Assembly (NCBI RefSeq): GCF_002878395.1
Contig: NC_061121.1
Location: forward strand, 12,664,184 to 12,728,183
From: Capsicum annuum
Taxonomy: Eukaryota; Streptophyta; Magnoliopsida; Solanales; Solanaceae
Direction of reading: 5' to 3'
Length of the DNA: 64,000 bases
Below the pieces are notes generated by a model. That model saw nothing but the letters and a program-made list of their open reading frames with translations, searched no databases and was not told the origin of the DNA. A program made the position numbers and the translations under genes. Shown here in pieces: positions 33,600 through 45,537 of the stretch (positions are counted from its first letter, which is position 1; the number at the start of each line of letters is the position of its first letter).

Positions 33600-33960
33600 T
33601 CAAAGAAAGATATTGAAATAGATGTGCCATCTATTGCGATAGATGAGTCGTCTGTTGCAACAGATTACCCATAAACTGCAACTGGTGCAACATATGGGTA
33701 ATTTATTACGATAGACGATCCATATTTTGCAACAGATTAACTATCTATTACTCTGGTTCCCTGAACCTGACTCAACAGATTAACTATCTATTACTCTGGT
33801 TCCCTGAACCCGACTCAACAGATTACCCATCTACTGTAAATGCAACAAATAGGTAATCTGATGCAACATACTGTCAATCTATTACGACATAGATCAGTTG
33901 TTGTGGCTGTTAGATTATCTGTTCCATAAGTTAGCCGTGTCAACATGTAACCCAACTGAC
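33600..33960. repeat. CTGTTGCAACAG-family repeats in Ulp1-A intron
   Basis: They lie between exon ends 33568 and 34007. They include CGTCTGTTGCAACAGATTA near 33650 and a 43-bp direct duplication (AACAGATTAACTATCTATT at 33731 and again at 33774). The equivalent intron of copy 2 (55500-55800) has the same kind of repeats. Confidence 0.65.
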
Positions 33961-35156
33961 TGCAAATTATTATTGTATGATTTAAATGCCTTTTATTTTT
34001 TTATAGGTTGTGCATCCCTTGATCGTGCCTACTGAGTAGGAGTTGGGGATGACTTCTTTTATTACTTTAGGTCTTGTTGATACAATAACAGACCCAACGG
34101 TGGAGTTAATAAAGAAGGAATTGGCTGTAGCAATAACCATAAGAAGAGCAGTTAGGAAAGGTCAGCCTAATGTTAAAGCTCTTCATGACCAACCTACTGC
34201 AATAGATTCGGGTGCTTCTTCTAGGGGTGTTGCTGGTGAAGTTATTGATGATGGTGACAGCTATCCTGATGCTGTTGCTGCTGCCAGTCGTGATTATGAG
34301 CATGTTGTTGCTCAGGAAAAAATAAATACATTTGAAAATACCCCTTGCACAGGTCCCTCGCACCCCTGTTCACCCTCATGTTCTTATTGCAAATGCAAAG
34401 TATGCAAGGACAGAGAGGATAAACTCCTTGAAAAACTAGTGGCTATTGCTGAAGCTACCGAGGAGTTGAAATCTAAGAGGGGTTTTATACCACCCAAAAA
34501 GGTGAGGGAGCCATACAGTGGCAGTTAAGAGGAAGAGAAGAAACAACATCCAAATACTCTCCATTATAAAAACAGAAAAAATTGCAACTCCTCCCGCTCC
34601 AAGAGTTGTTGAAGTTCAGGGCCGCTGAAGAAGGTGGACATATATGCGGCACTTGGCGATGAAGAGAAGAAGGAACTGGAAAAAATCATGACTAGCGAGA
34701 TGAAACCTCCACAAGAATACACCATGCATTTATTTCCCACACAAGACTTCACGAGTATGACAAATATGTGTGAGTGGTACGTGGACAATGTAAGTTACTT
34801 TTGCTAACCTAGCCTTCCTATCTACTTTATGAAGAAGAAGCTAGGCAACAGATGTGTAATCTGTTGCAATATCTGGGTATTCTGTTTCAACATAATACTC
34901 ATCTGTTTCATAAGTTGCGTTAGCTGGGTAATCTGTGAACTAATTCAGATAGCCCTCTCTAACAAAATCTTTCCACTGTGTTTTTCTTCTTTACAATTAC
35001 TGACCTATTTAAAAATTATCTTCTTATACCACAATATTTTGATGAAATTCTCTGTCTCATGAGGGGAAGACAATTAGCGTACCCGGATGCTTATGATACT
35101 GCTAATAGGATAATGGACTTCAACTTCTACAACAATTTCAAGAGTAGGTATGATAG

Positions 35157-37649
35157 TGTAATACTCCATACTTTTTCTAGCTTAAATTCATTCCTAGAAT
35201 AAAAAATGAGTAACATTTATTTCATATGAAATTTTCTAGTTTTAGACCTTCCATTACGTGGGAAATTGAATAAGCTTTCCATCGATACCAAATTCTCCTA
35301 AATCCGATGCTCGATTAAGAAGTTATGGCAATTTTAGTAAGCAGTGTGCCATCTGGACTAGCACCGCATCGCGGTGAGGGATCAATTCCCATTTTTCAAT
35401 TTCAGTGGACCTTCGCAATAAGCTTGCATCATGGAGGAGCCCAATTTACCCCTTTGCCCATTTTTAGTAGGCTAGTACGATTGTACCGCATCACGCCATT
35501 GGCCGAAATGGTATTTCTATAGTGCACCGCGATAGCTCTGTGTCGCGGAGAACTTCCAGTTCCCAATTGTTCAATTTCCAGTGAGCCATAGCGATAGTGG
35601 CGCATCGCGGTGTCATTCAGATTCAGGAATTTTTTGCCTTTTTTCAGTTCCGTTTAAATATTAAAAAGGGGCACTTTAGTGAATTCCCAAGACGCAATCC
35701 GTCCAAAATAAAAAATTAAGCATATCCTAAGAAATTCATGCATAATTTCATCCTTTCTTTCTCAAAGAAAAACTCTAGAACTCAAAGGCTTCTTCTCCAA
35801 GAAATCAAATTCCACCATTGTTTCTCCAAGAAAGCTCTAAATTAAGGATTCCTAAGACAAGATAATCAAGAACTCATCTTCAAGAGCTCATATAGGAATC
35901 AATAATTCAAGATTCTTCATCTAATCATCTACCAACGTATGTGGGGTTTATGAACAAGGATCTTCTTTCATCCTTGTGCCCAAAACCAAGTTTTTATTTT
36001 AAATCTATATGATTTTGAATGATTATACATGAATTTTAAATTAGGGTTCATAACCATTATTGCTATTTGAAAGATTATGAGTTTTTGAGAGATTTTAAAG
36101 ATGAATTGCATGTCTATTTTCACATTTTCATGCCTATTACGGTAATTTCCAGATTTTGAGATGAATTATCATTGTTTTCATTATCAAGTATGATTATTAT
36201 GATGTTTTGACATGAACTTGATGCATGGTTTGTTAAGCCCAAGATTATATGTTCATATTTCAAGAAAGATGATTCTTTAAGTATCTTATGAGCAGATTAT
36301 TTTCAGTTTTTCAATAAAGCTTTGATCTTTTGATCTTTAGATAAGTTTTGCAATCCATTTTACAGATTTATTATAGATTACAAAAATCAAAATATCTTTA
36401 TTTACAGATTGAATCTAAGAAATACATTGTTAGTTTTCATAATAAACCATTATACCAGATTTTTAAAATGGATTTCCAACAGAATAAGCGTAGCAGATTA
36501 AGGAAAGTAATATTTAGCATCGAGCGGGAAGTGTGGGATTAACGTACCCTATCTTCCACAGAACTACGTAGCCAATGTAGGTTCAGATTATGAGATTATT
36601 CCCATTCCAATATGGGTGACAGTTACAAATGCGATCACTTAGCTCAGGTTATACTCCTTAGCAAGAGTATGACACCTTTCCCTATCATGAGGTTTTCCCC
36701 ATAGGGGAACAGGACGTTGGACTCCATGTTAGCTCACATGGTTTATGTCGGTTAATGGAACCTCCCTGCTAGTAAAAGTAAATAAACAGCTTTTGAGTTA
36801 CTTCCCTAATAGAAAAGAATAACAGAAAAGCTTTTAAGAAAACTAAGTGTAAAGGCTCACAACTTTACTCAGATTATGCTTTACAGAAAGATAATAGTTA
36901 CATATTTTAGCTTTCAAATTTCAGATTCAGAAGTGAGCTTTTTTTACACTTAGACAGTTGATTTACAGACATAACATTAGTACATCTTTTAGAACTAAAT
37001 GTTATGAATCACTAGATTTACAAAGTATGATTGTTATTCATGATTTCAGATTTTAGTATTTCAGACATTCTAGCTTATGTGAGTCATTTACATTTAGCAT
37101 GCATTGTTTTACAAATTATGATGATGAGATGATGTTTAACTTATGCATTTCACTCCCATATACTCAGTACATCCTCAAAGTACTGATCCACATATACATC
37201 TATATGCTACATTGTCTCATAATGCAGGTTCAGGTGCTCAACAGTGTGAGTAGTTCGAGCATCTCTATCTACATCTGACAGTTGGTGAGTCCTTATAGTT
37301 CGGGGACTTATTCATTTAGATTTAATAGCTTATTAGTTTACATGATTCAGTACTCTTTTCAAATAGTTCGAGTTAGCTGGGCGTTTATCCCAGTGACTCT
37401 TTAGTTATTAGCAGTAAAGGCTTGTCAGACTACTAGATTTGATTCAGACTTACAGTATTATTTTCAGACATTACATTCAGATTATTCCTAGCTATCTCAG
37501 ATAGTTTTTCGCATTTAGTATGACTTTTATGTCTATATTTCCTTTATTATGAGATTTAGATTTAGTAGAAGGTAGACAGGGTTAGGTTAAGGCTACTCAG
37601 AGTCTTGAGCAATATGTGACATCTTGGGATCAGATTTTGGGGCGTTATA
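35157..37649 (+). mobile_element. Solo LTR, Ty3/gypsy-type (2493 bp), inside Ulp1-A
   Basis: TGTAATACTCC ... GGGGCGTTATA, with perfect target duplications GATAG (35152-35156, 37650-37654). It is in plus orientation, collinear with the LTR at 62112 (AAATCCGAT...AGAAGTTATGG). It has a GC-rich patch of CGCATCGCGG-type words at 35360-35620. Removing it rejoins the Ulp1-A exon (AGTAGGTATGATAGTCTCC), so it is younger than the gene copy. Confidence 0.88.
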
Positions 37650-37877
37650 GATAGTCTCCATAGGAAAGCTGGTCTCGGTCGTTGGGGAATTGATCATTTA
37701 GTTTCTGCATTCAAATGGAATGAAGACATAATTAACTATGTTAGAGGGAAGAGGCCATATCCACATGGCAAAAGCTGGACCAAGGCAAAGAGAATCCTTA
37801 TGGTCATGAATGTGGAAGTCAAACATTTTCTCACTGTTGAGATACTACTCAATAAGGGAAAGATTAAGGTTTATGAC

Positions 37878-37921
37878 TGCAACTTACCTATCTTTAGGGT
37901 GCAACTTACCTATCTTTAGGG
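37878..37921 (+). repeat. 22-bp tandem duplication in Ulp1-A catalytic exon
   Basis: TGCAACTTACCTATCTTTAG plus GG occurs twice in direct succession (37878-37899, 37900-37921). Because 22 is not divisible by three, it shifts the frame right after the catalytic Asp motif VYDCNLP. Confidence 0.9.
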
Positions 37922-38339
37922 AGGCCACATTTTTAACCCACGTGCAGACACTCTTGAAGTTGTTCCCCAAGATATTGATGCAGAGTAAACTGATGGATCA
38001 TTTAATGGTGGAAGTATTGAAGAAGGAACCATGGGATTTTGAAGGTCGAAATAAGAACATCCACCTTCAAAAAAATAAAACCGGTGCTGTGTGCAGGCCG
38101 TACTCACTTGCATACATCAAGTGTTTGCTGACTGGCACAAAAATAGCCAGTATATGGGACACCGTTGTGGAAAAGATGCAAGAGGTTTGGGCTTATGGGG
38201 TACTAACTAAATGGTTGGAACCCGTGTATAAAGAAGAATATGTACAAAGATAGAGACGAAAACGATAACAATTTTTTATTTCAAGCCACTTTGTTCACTT
38301 TACATTGTAGTGACAATTTTTTATGTTTGACGAAAGTTA

Positions 38340-38680
38340 AATTTTTATAATGCAACAGATTATCTATCTGTTGTAACAAATATCATACCTATTGTGATAG
38401 ATTGACTATCTATTGCAATAGGTTGGTCATCTATTGTATTATGTAGATATTTCTCAGTCTGTCTGTCGCAATATATATACAATATGTTGCAACATATAAT
38501 TTATCTGTTGCAAATGATAGGTAATCTATTGGAACAATTCAATAAAGTAGGAAGACCTGTTATATAATTTCCAGCAAATGACCTACATGTTGGAACATAT
38601 GTCTAAATCTGTTTGATAAGATATGTTGTCTGTTTCAGCAGATGAATTATCTATTACGATATTTGAATCAAGTATTCCAT
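38340..38680. repeat. CTGTTGCAACAG-family repeats between Ulp1-A and Ulp1-B
   Basis: They lie in the 3' gap between two convergent genes. The same arrangement occurs at 57740-57960 and 58800-59060 in unit 2. No gene is seen. Confidence 0.6.
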
Positions 38681-39251
38681 TTCAATTAACAAGTTTAAAA
38701 TTAAGGATTAAATTATATTCATAGACAACATAAAATAAATCAAAGCCTTCGGAAATTACATGAAATAACTCAACAAATAAGTGAAATGTAAAAAAATTAT
38801 TATGGGTACAAATGATCTACTCTACAAATAAAGCAACAATTTAACCAAGGAGGATAGGTTATTACATTGATAGACTCAAGCTTTAAAAATCTACTCAATA
38901 TGGACATGTTGTTTTTCGTCCGATGCTACGGAATTCGGCTTTGGTCATCGTGGATCTTTAATGCCACTTGCGTACAGTTTTTGAGCTTTTGCTTCTCCAT
39001 ATTTCCATAAAAGAGAATCATATATTTTTTGGAGTAATCCGGCATCAAGTCCATCATTTGGTACTTGTAATCCATCGCTCAAATAATCGGCGTAAACGGA
39101 AACAAAAAGACTGCAATCCCTGCATTTTAAAAAAATAGATAATCCATATCTTGCAGCTCATGTAAGCATTGTAAAATTATGAAATAAAACTAAATCATGA
39201 TACTTATACTTACAGGATACCAATGGTTTGTTGAACAATTCCTTCAACATA

Positions 39252-39740
39252 TTATACATCAAATGGATTATTCATTTTATCCCGGTATGCTTCAATCATC
39301 GACCAATCAGTACGAACCTTTTGGTCCCAAAAGCCACTCATATCAAGGTAAGTAGGTAATATTTTTGCCAGCTTTTGTATCTCAGATGACGTCCCGAAAT
39401 GTCTCCTTCGCGACATCGAGTAATAAACTCGGATGTGCCTCTCTTTTAGAACGACAACAGCCAACACCCATTGGAATTCATCACCATAATTGATTGATGG
39501 GAAGTACACTTCGTCGACTAAATGCCAAGGTAATCTGACAGGAATACTAAAACTTTTGATGATGTTGATTAAGCATTCCTCATTTTGGGAAACTTTCGAC
39601 TGTTGTTGACAATACCTATCATAGGCATTATTGATGTAAACTTTGTACAAATAATTATATGTTGTGTATCTATATTGTTCTTGTGTTTGCAACTTGGCCT
39701 TATTTTGAAGGTAGTAAAAAATAGCATCAATGTGCTGCAC
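39252..39740 (-). pseudogene. Ulp1-B catalytic exon with altered catalytic residues
   Basis: The exon reads PWHLVDEVYFPSINYGDEF, then QWVLAVVVLKERHIRVYYS, in the C48 protease pattern. In the family a His usually precedes the W ('HWVLAV') and an Asp follows VY ('VYDS'). Here the positions are Gln and Tyr, so two of three catalytic positions look replaced. The frame itself is open for 162 codons. It is therefore a long open exon that is unlikely to be an active protease. Confidence 0.75.
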
Positions 39741-40319
39741 ATATTATCAAACATTTTGGATTATATGATGAAAAAATTAATACATAGATATAATTAAATA
39801 AAATATTAATTAATAGTAATATGTATGACATTTAAACCTCATCATTCCAGCAAGTTTAGGGTTGTGATATCAAATGGAACCAATTCTTCATTCTGGGATG
39901 TGCAACAACAAAGTCAAACATATCAAAACCAAGACTCGATTCGTTCACTTTGTAGTGTTCGTCATTTTATTTTCTACATGATGATTTATATGTGTTAATG
40001 TCATGTTTTTACAACAAGAATTATATAAATCAATATCTTTAAAATTGATTTATGTACCTGCCGGCATGATGCATTAACAGCTCATCGACAATCCATTCTG
40101 AATAGTCGTTGATCAACTTTGTTGGTTTTTTTGGAGCCTCGTCCGAGATGTTGAACCTTTCAAATGGGTAATTCTTCTGTTCTCCCGAACTGACATGCTC
40201 CATTTTTTCTTCTTCTTTAGATGTAGTTGATGGATTATCAATTGTGATATTATGCTCTTCATCACTAGCTTCTATTGTGACATCCACCTGGAAAGCCAGA
40301 ATTGTCAATGCTAATTACA

Positions 40320-40690
40320 GATATATAAGAAATTCTCTATTTGTTGCAACAGATGAGTCTTATGTTATAACAGATGAATTATCTGTTGGGACAAATTCGA
40401 ATAGGTAAAACAGAGCTGTACGATAATTTTGAACAGAGGATCCATCTATTGTAACATAAGACTCATCTATTGGTACAAATTAAAATAGTACAAAAACCTA
40501 TTTAATTTGCTGAAAAAGATGGACATATGTTTCAACAGATAATACATCTGATGTAACAGATTAGACAACAGTTGCAATAGATGTATATATTTGTTTGATA
40601 ATTTTCAGCAGATGTATCATCTGTTGAAACAGATATATACCTATTTGTTTGTTGGAACAGATGATATACATTCACCTTTTTCAGCTCATG
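40320..40690. repeat. CTGTTGCAACAG-family repeats in Ulp1-B intron
   Basis: Words such as TCTATTTGTTGCAACAGATG and CATCTGTTGAAACAGATAT lie between the linker exon and the upstream exons of Ulp1-B. Confidence 0.6.
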
Positions 40691-42639
40691 CTGCTCTCCT
40701 GTGGCCCTTGTACATTAAACAACGGTGCAAGACAAAAATAGAGGAGTTATAATTTTACTTTTTTCGATGCTTGATGATGCCCTAGAAATATCTTTCCTTT
40801 TCCTCTTAGCCACCTTAATCTATAGTGGAGTGTATGGTTATGAAATCCTCTTTGATGGAATGACACCCCTCTTAGATGTCATTTTCTTTACAGAAGAAGT
40901 TAGTGCATTAATAGCATTAATCGCTCCATTATGTTTCTCCTTGCAGTCTTGACATTTACATGCAGAACATTCGCTAGAAGTGGCAAAATCTGTATAACCA
41001 GTATATCATAATCATAATGGTTTGTTATTTCAAAAACTGTAAGAGCAACATCATTAGCCCCAACAGCAGCGCCACTACCATTACCACTACCATCATTAAC
41101 AACAATAAGCCCACCTTCCAAAATTATTTTTCTTGTAATAGTTGTTGCTCCAAACAATTCCATTTTATTCTATCAACGACCTTAGTGTCCGAAAAAGTTT
41201 GCACAGATCGTAAAGTAAGAAAAAATGTCATCTTCAACTCTCGATTGGTCAGAACAAGCCACAGATGGACAATCTAAAATAAATCAGTACATATACTAGA
41301 ATGATGATGAAATTATTTAAAATAATTATTAATTAAAATAAAAACTTGATTAGAATTAGACTTACTGCTTCCTTTGGGGGATTGAAAAGATCAAAAATTT
41401 TTGTATATTTATCAGTTTTGGCCGATAACCACCTCAGAATTCTTGGACAGAAAACTTCTTCCTGGTAGTTCCCTTCTTGTCTCAATTGAGGAATGGCTTC
41501 AAATGCCCAACCCAATAATATAACGACAATAAATCAAAAGAAATATTGAATAAAAAAATGAATTATATCATAATAAAAGAAATATTTACCACGAAAGCCC
41601 ATGAAAAGCTATATAAGTTGACTGTCTTTGGCATTAACGGAGTCAACAAATATTTAATAGTCGTGTTTAAGCTTTCATAACCCCAAAGATAGTAGTTAAA
41701 TGCCTCAAGATCTTCAGAGAGATTTATTAAACCGAGGTTTATATTGTTGTTAACATCTCTCACCCAAAGAATATTATTTACAAACCAAACCAAGCACAAT
41801 GATTTCTTGTGCTTCTTTGAAAGTCTTTTACCTTTCAATGCTTCAATCAAATTTTTGTTTTTAAAGCTTGGACCAATAATTGACACCAGGTTATCACGAT
41901 CACTCGACTTGTCTTTGCCTTTTTTGGGTGTGCGGGGTGCTTTTTTGGGTTAAATTAGGTATAACTTGAGAAGGAGGAAGAGGATAACATTTTAGTCCAT
42001 TAACTATGGCAAACTTCTTCCAACCAAAACAAATTGGCATGTCACAGTAATTTATCCACACCTCATCCATCTTATCTTTGTTTTCATACATAAATCTACG
42101 CTTAAGAAGATCATATACCATTTTCATTTAAAAATGAGCATTGTTATCCTCCGACAAATCAGGATATTGCCCAAAGCAGCTTTTCCTGAAATGAGAATCC
42201 AATTTTTGTTCTCAAAGTATTTTTTTGAAAGCATAAAAAGATTTTTCTATGGATGACTTAACCAAGAATCACCCGTTAAATCTGCAGCACGATCGCACTG
42301 CATTCTCAAAGGATAACGATCAATGCTGAAGGTTTTGATCAACTCTTCAGTGGAAGGGCTATTAGCATTTGGATCATCTCTTTTAAGATATTCCTCCTCC
42401 CCATGTTCATTATGTTCTGCTACTTATTGAGATAACGCTTGTAAAGCAAGCTCATAAAGTTATGGATGTAGCTTAGCTGCTTCACTTGTTCCTTTACATG
42501 AACTTGATTTTGTTTCTTTTCTTTTAGGAGCCATATTATCTTAAATTAACAGGAACATAAAATAGATTATAATTGATTTATGCATCATTAAAAAGGATAA
42601 TAGTAAATATAACATGCATAATAGTAAAATAACAGTTCC

Positions 42640-43330
42640 GACAGACCACATATCTGTTGCACTAGGTATTTTATATATTGTAATATATAACAAACCTGTT
42701 GCAATGGATGAGTAAACTATTGGAAATAATAAAAATAGATCACTCATCTATTGCACCAGAAAGGTTATTTGTTGTAACATATAACCAACCTTTTGCAACA
42801 GATGAGTAATTTGTTGGAAATAATAAAAATAGATCACTCATCTATTGCACTAGGAATGTTATCTTTTGCAATATATAACTAAACTGTTGCAGCGGATGAG
42901 CAATCTGTTGGAAACAATGCTAACAGATCACTCATCTATTACACTAGGTAGGATATCTGTTGCAGCATGTAACTAACCTGTTATAGCAGATAAGTAATTC
43001 ATTGGAAATAATAAAAATAGATCACTCATCTGTTGCAGCAGGTAGGTTATCTATTGCAACATATAACCAATCTCTTGAAGTGGATGAGTAATCCATTGGA
43101 AATAATAGCACCAGGTAGGATATCTATTGCAGCATATAAGCAACCTATTGCAGTAAATAAGTAATTCATTGGAAATAATAAAAATAGATCAATCATTTAT
43201 TGCACCAGGTAGGATATCTGTTGTAGCATATAAGCAACCTGTTGCAGCGGATGAGTAATCTATTGAAAACAATAAAAATAGGCCACACATCTGTTGAAAC
43301 AAATCACTCATCTATTTCCAAATGATTTAT
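42640..43330. repeat. 94-bp tandem repeat upstream of Ulp1-B
   Basis: TTGGAAATAATAAAAATAGA-type words start at 42720, 42814, 42908, 43002, 43096, 43169 and 43263. The period is 94 bp, with one 73-bp unit (94 minus 21). It lies in the presumed first intron of Ulp1-B (minus strand). Confidence 0.85.
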
Positions 43331-43384
43331 CTGTTGGATCAGTATTATTTAAATTTCTTCCAAACAGAAGAGTTGTTTGTCGCA

Positions 43385-43570
43385 ACAGTTGAATCATTTG
43401 TTCTGTTCATCTGTTGCATTAATCTGTTGGATCAGATGGTTAATCTATTGCGTTAGATTGTTAATTTGTTGCATTAGATGGTTAATCTATTGCGTCAGAT
43501 GGTTAATCTATTGCATCAAATGGTTAATCTATTACGTCAGATGGTTAATCTGTTGCATCACCATTTTTAC
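43385..43570. repeat. 21-bp minisatellite (GATGGTTAATCTATTGCGTCA)
   Basis: TAATC/TAATT starts at 43441, 43462, 43483, 43504, 43525 and 43546, an exact 21-bp step. The ORF at 43377 encoding RWLIYCV repeats is a by-product. Confidence 0.85.
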
Positions 43571-43719
43571 CAAGAAAAATAACAAATCAACCCAGCAACA
43601 CCAACACAACACACTCACACTAAAAACATCAACGGTGATAAAAAATTACCAATAAATCAAATCAACTGTTCGACAACAAGAACTACAACAACAACAAAAA
43701 ATTATATTTCACACCAAAA

Positions 43720-44270
43720 AGAGTGGAGAAGAAATGCCAGAAACTAGGATCTTATTCAGTCCACATTTCAAATTTGAGCAAGAAATATTGAAATTGTTAA
43801 CTAATACTAGAAGAGAAGTTGGCTCAAGTCATAATTTTTTACCTGTGAAAGAAGAAATGGGACGATGAATAACTCAAAGTTGTTGTCGCCGGAGAAGTTG
43901 GCTTAAGTTCCTCTGTTTCTTCACGTCGATTGAGGTTGAAAGTTGAAAAGAAACTCACCTAGCTATTTGTTACTAGAGCTTGAAGGGAGAAATTTTATAG
44001 AACTATTGGTTGAGAGAGAGTTGAGAGACTGTCGAGAGAGAGAGAGGAAAGAAACGACTAATTTGAAGGAGAGGGGTATGGGTTGATTTGTATTTTTGAA
44101 AAGATCAAAAAGTTTTGAAAATATTAATCAAATCCACAATTAACTTAATCAAGTTTTATAATTATGTTTGACCCTTTTAAGTTGGTCAATATCCCCAATC
44201 CTTCATTCAAGACTTAAAAGACACTTTTCCTTCAATTTTCTCAAACAACTAACACCTAAGAAAGAGATAC
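43720..44270 (-). promoter_or_regulatory. 5' end of Ulp1-B, divergent from transposase leader
   Basis: On the minus strand a CTCTCTCT tract (about 44030-44045) precedes CTATAAAA (43993-44000). Further upstream, 44080-44110 matches the region before the CT tract of both Ulp1-A genes (CAAATCAACCCATA). The next gene starts at 44271 on the plus strand, so this ~200-bp gap would act as a two-way promoter region if used. Inference only. Confidence 0.4.
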
Positions 44271-44799
44271 TAGGGGCTTTGAGCTAAAAGTGACAAAAGA
44301 GTTTTAAAATTAGGTGTAGGTGACAGAAGTCTTAATAATTGAGTGGAGGTGACAATTACTTTATTATAGATTAAGAAAGTTGGGTAAGTTTGAGAATAGC
44401 CCAAAAGTTTTTAAATTTACACTTTGATCCAAATGTGTACCTAGTATAATGGGAAATGGAGGAAAAAAAGGCATATTTTTCTCTCCTCATCCATCGTTGT
44501 TTTCTCTCTCTTAGCAATTTTTGTTATTCATTATTGCTGCTTCTTTATTCATCATCTTCTGCTTTATTATCATCATCTTCTACTTTATTATCATCTTATC
44601 TTCTTTTTGTTGACTATTGTTGTTGTTGTTACCGCTACTGTTGCTATTTGACCAATTTCTTAGGTTAAATTTTATTTTGTACATCACTTTCCACTTTGGC
44701 ATTACTTCATAGGAGACTTTGGTAAGTCAAATAATGATTTTTAGTTGAATTTGTCATCTGGGTTACTACAATTTTACTATTTTTTCAACAATAGATAGC

Positions 44800-45480
44800 A
44801 CGCAAACGTGAATGCAACATAAGAGACATTTGTTCAAACATATATGTTTTAATGGAAGACTCATATATTGGATTCATATTTATGATTCTATAGTGCCATA
44901 ATATGAATCGAATAGATGGGTCATCTGTTGCAATAAATTAGTTATCTGGTGCAACATGACAAATATCTATTGCAACATATTAGTAACCTATTGCAACAGA
45001 ACCTAAACTTGATTCCAACAGACATGTTGTCTATTACAACAAGGTAAATATCTGTTGCAATAAATTATTAACCTATTACAACAGAACTTGAACTCAATTC
45101 TAAAAGACGGTAAATATCTTTTGTAATATATCAGTAACCTAATGCGATAGAACCTAACATCGATTCCTATAGATCATCGTCTGTTGAAATAGGTAAGTCA
45201 TCTATCATAACAGGTTAATTATTTGTTGCAACATGTTACTCATCTGTTGGAATCAACTTCAAAGGTGCTTTAGTACTATAACATCTATCCCAATAGGTGC
45301 TTCATCTATTGCAACAGATATATAGTCTGTTGCAACATATGATTCACCTGTTACAACAAATGACTCATCTGTTGAAATCAGCTTCGGGAGCGTAACATAA
45401 ATCCCAATAGGTAAGTAATCTACTACGACTGATCACTTACCTATTGCAACAGATTACACATCTATTGGGATTCATATACG
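44800..45480. repeat. CTGTTGCAACAG-family repeats before transposase
   Basis: Many diverged words (GTCATCTGTTGCAATAAATT, CTATTGCAACAGATTACAC). They occupy the 5' intron of the transposase, ending at acceptor TTTATTTAG just before ATG 45538. Confidence 0.6.
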
Positions 45481-45537
45481 GCACTATGAAATTACTATTA
45501 ACTTTTTTTAATAAATGACTTTATTTAGGTTCCACTA

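Larger units (their letters stand above)
32395..38253 (+). pseudogene. DUF1985-Ulp1 protease gene, type A copy 1, disrupted
   Basis: Exons read: about 32395-33326 (MSPKRK basic start, possible nuclear signal, then the DUF1985-type region with YCGMPVCFG and DDLLALADDF); 33421-33568; 34007-34789 (INTFENTPCTGPSHP, Cys-rich CKCKVCKDRED); about 35033-35156; and 37650-38253 after a solo LTR. The last exon carries the C48 (Ulp1/SUMO-protease-like) catalytic region: KHFLTVEILL, KVYDCNLP, then CRPYSLAYIKCLLTG. Splice ends GTAAAA/TTTTTTAG and GTACG/TTTATAG agree between copies 1 and 2. Breaks include TAG near 32518, several stops in DUF1985, a 22-bp duplication at 37878-37921 that shifts the frame, and the LTR. 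A lost intron acceptor (AA for AG) is probable near 35032. The parental protein would cleave ubiquitin-like conjugates or act with the transposon; here it is dead. Confidence 0.8.
38945..42534 (-). pseudogene. DUF1985-Ulp1 protease gene, type B, disrupted
   Basis: Minus strand. Start ATG at 42534 (MAPKRK). DUF1985 is visible as MKMVYDLLKRR and INYCDMPICFG (about 42030-42127), KKHKKSLCLVWFVNNILW (about 41770-41830) and RILRWLSAKTDK (about 41410-41445). A linker exon spans 40039-40308 (KINDYSEWIVDE-like, DELLMHHAGRYI). The C48 catalytic exon is at 39252-39740, and a C-terminal exon near 38945-39020 (WKYGEAKAQKLYASG...DPR) ends at TGA 38945. Its relative at 59348 continues past this point, so the TGA is premature. 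It is convergent with Ulp1-A. Confidence 0.75.
16336..44270 (+). mobile_element. Large compound MULE-like unit 1 (with nested solo LTRs)
   Basis: The unit starts TAGGGGCTTTGAGCT and ends where the same start recurs at 44271. In order it holds the transposase leader (transposase body lost), two small coiled-coil ORFs, a fold-back region, 103-bp and 170-bp tandem arrays, Ulp1-A (+) and Ulp1-B (-). Three solo LTRs (2550, 2376 and 2493 bp) are later insertions, so the original length is near 20.5 kb. The Mutator-like class is supported by the transposase in unit 2 and by the known association of DUF1985/Ulp1 genes with plant MULEs. I could not identify terminal inverted repeats with a 9-bp target duplication, so the outer boundaries are provisional. 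Confidence 0.55.

Noticed and set aside
43377..43655. Membrane-like protein with RWLIYCV repeats
   Set aside because: Seven-residue repeats come from the 21-bp minisatellite; not shared with unit 2 as a protein.
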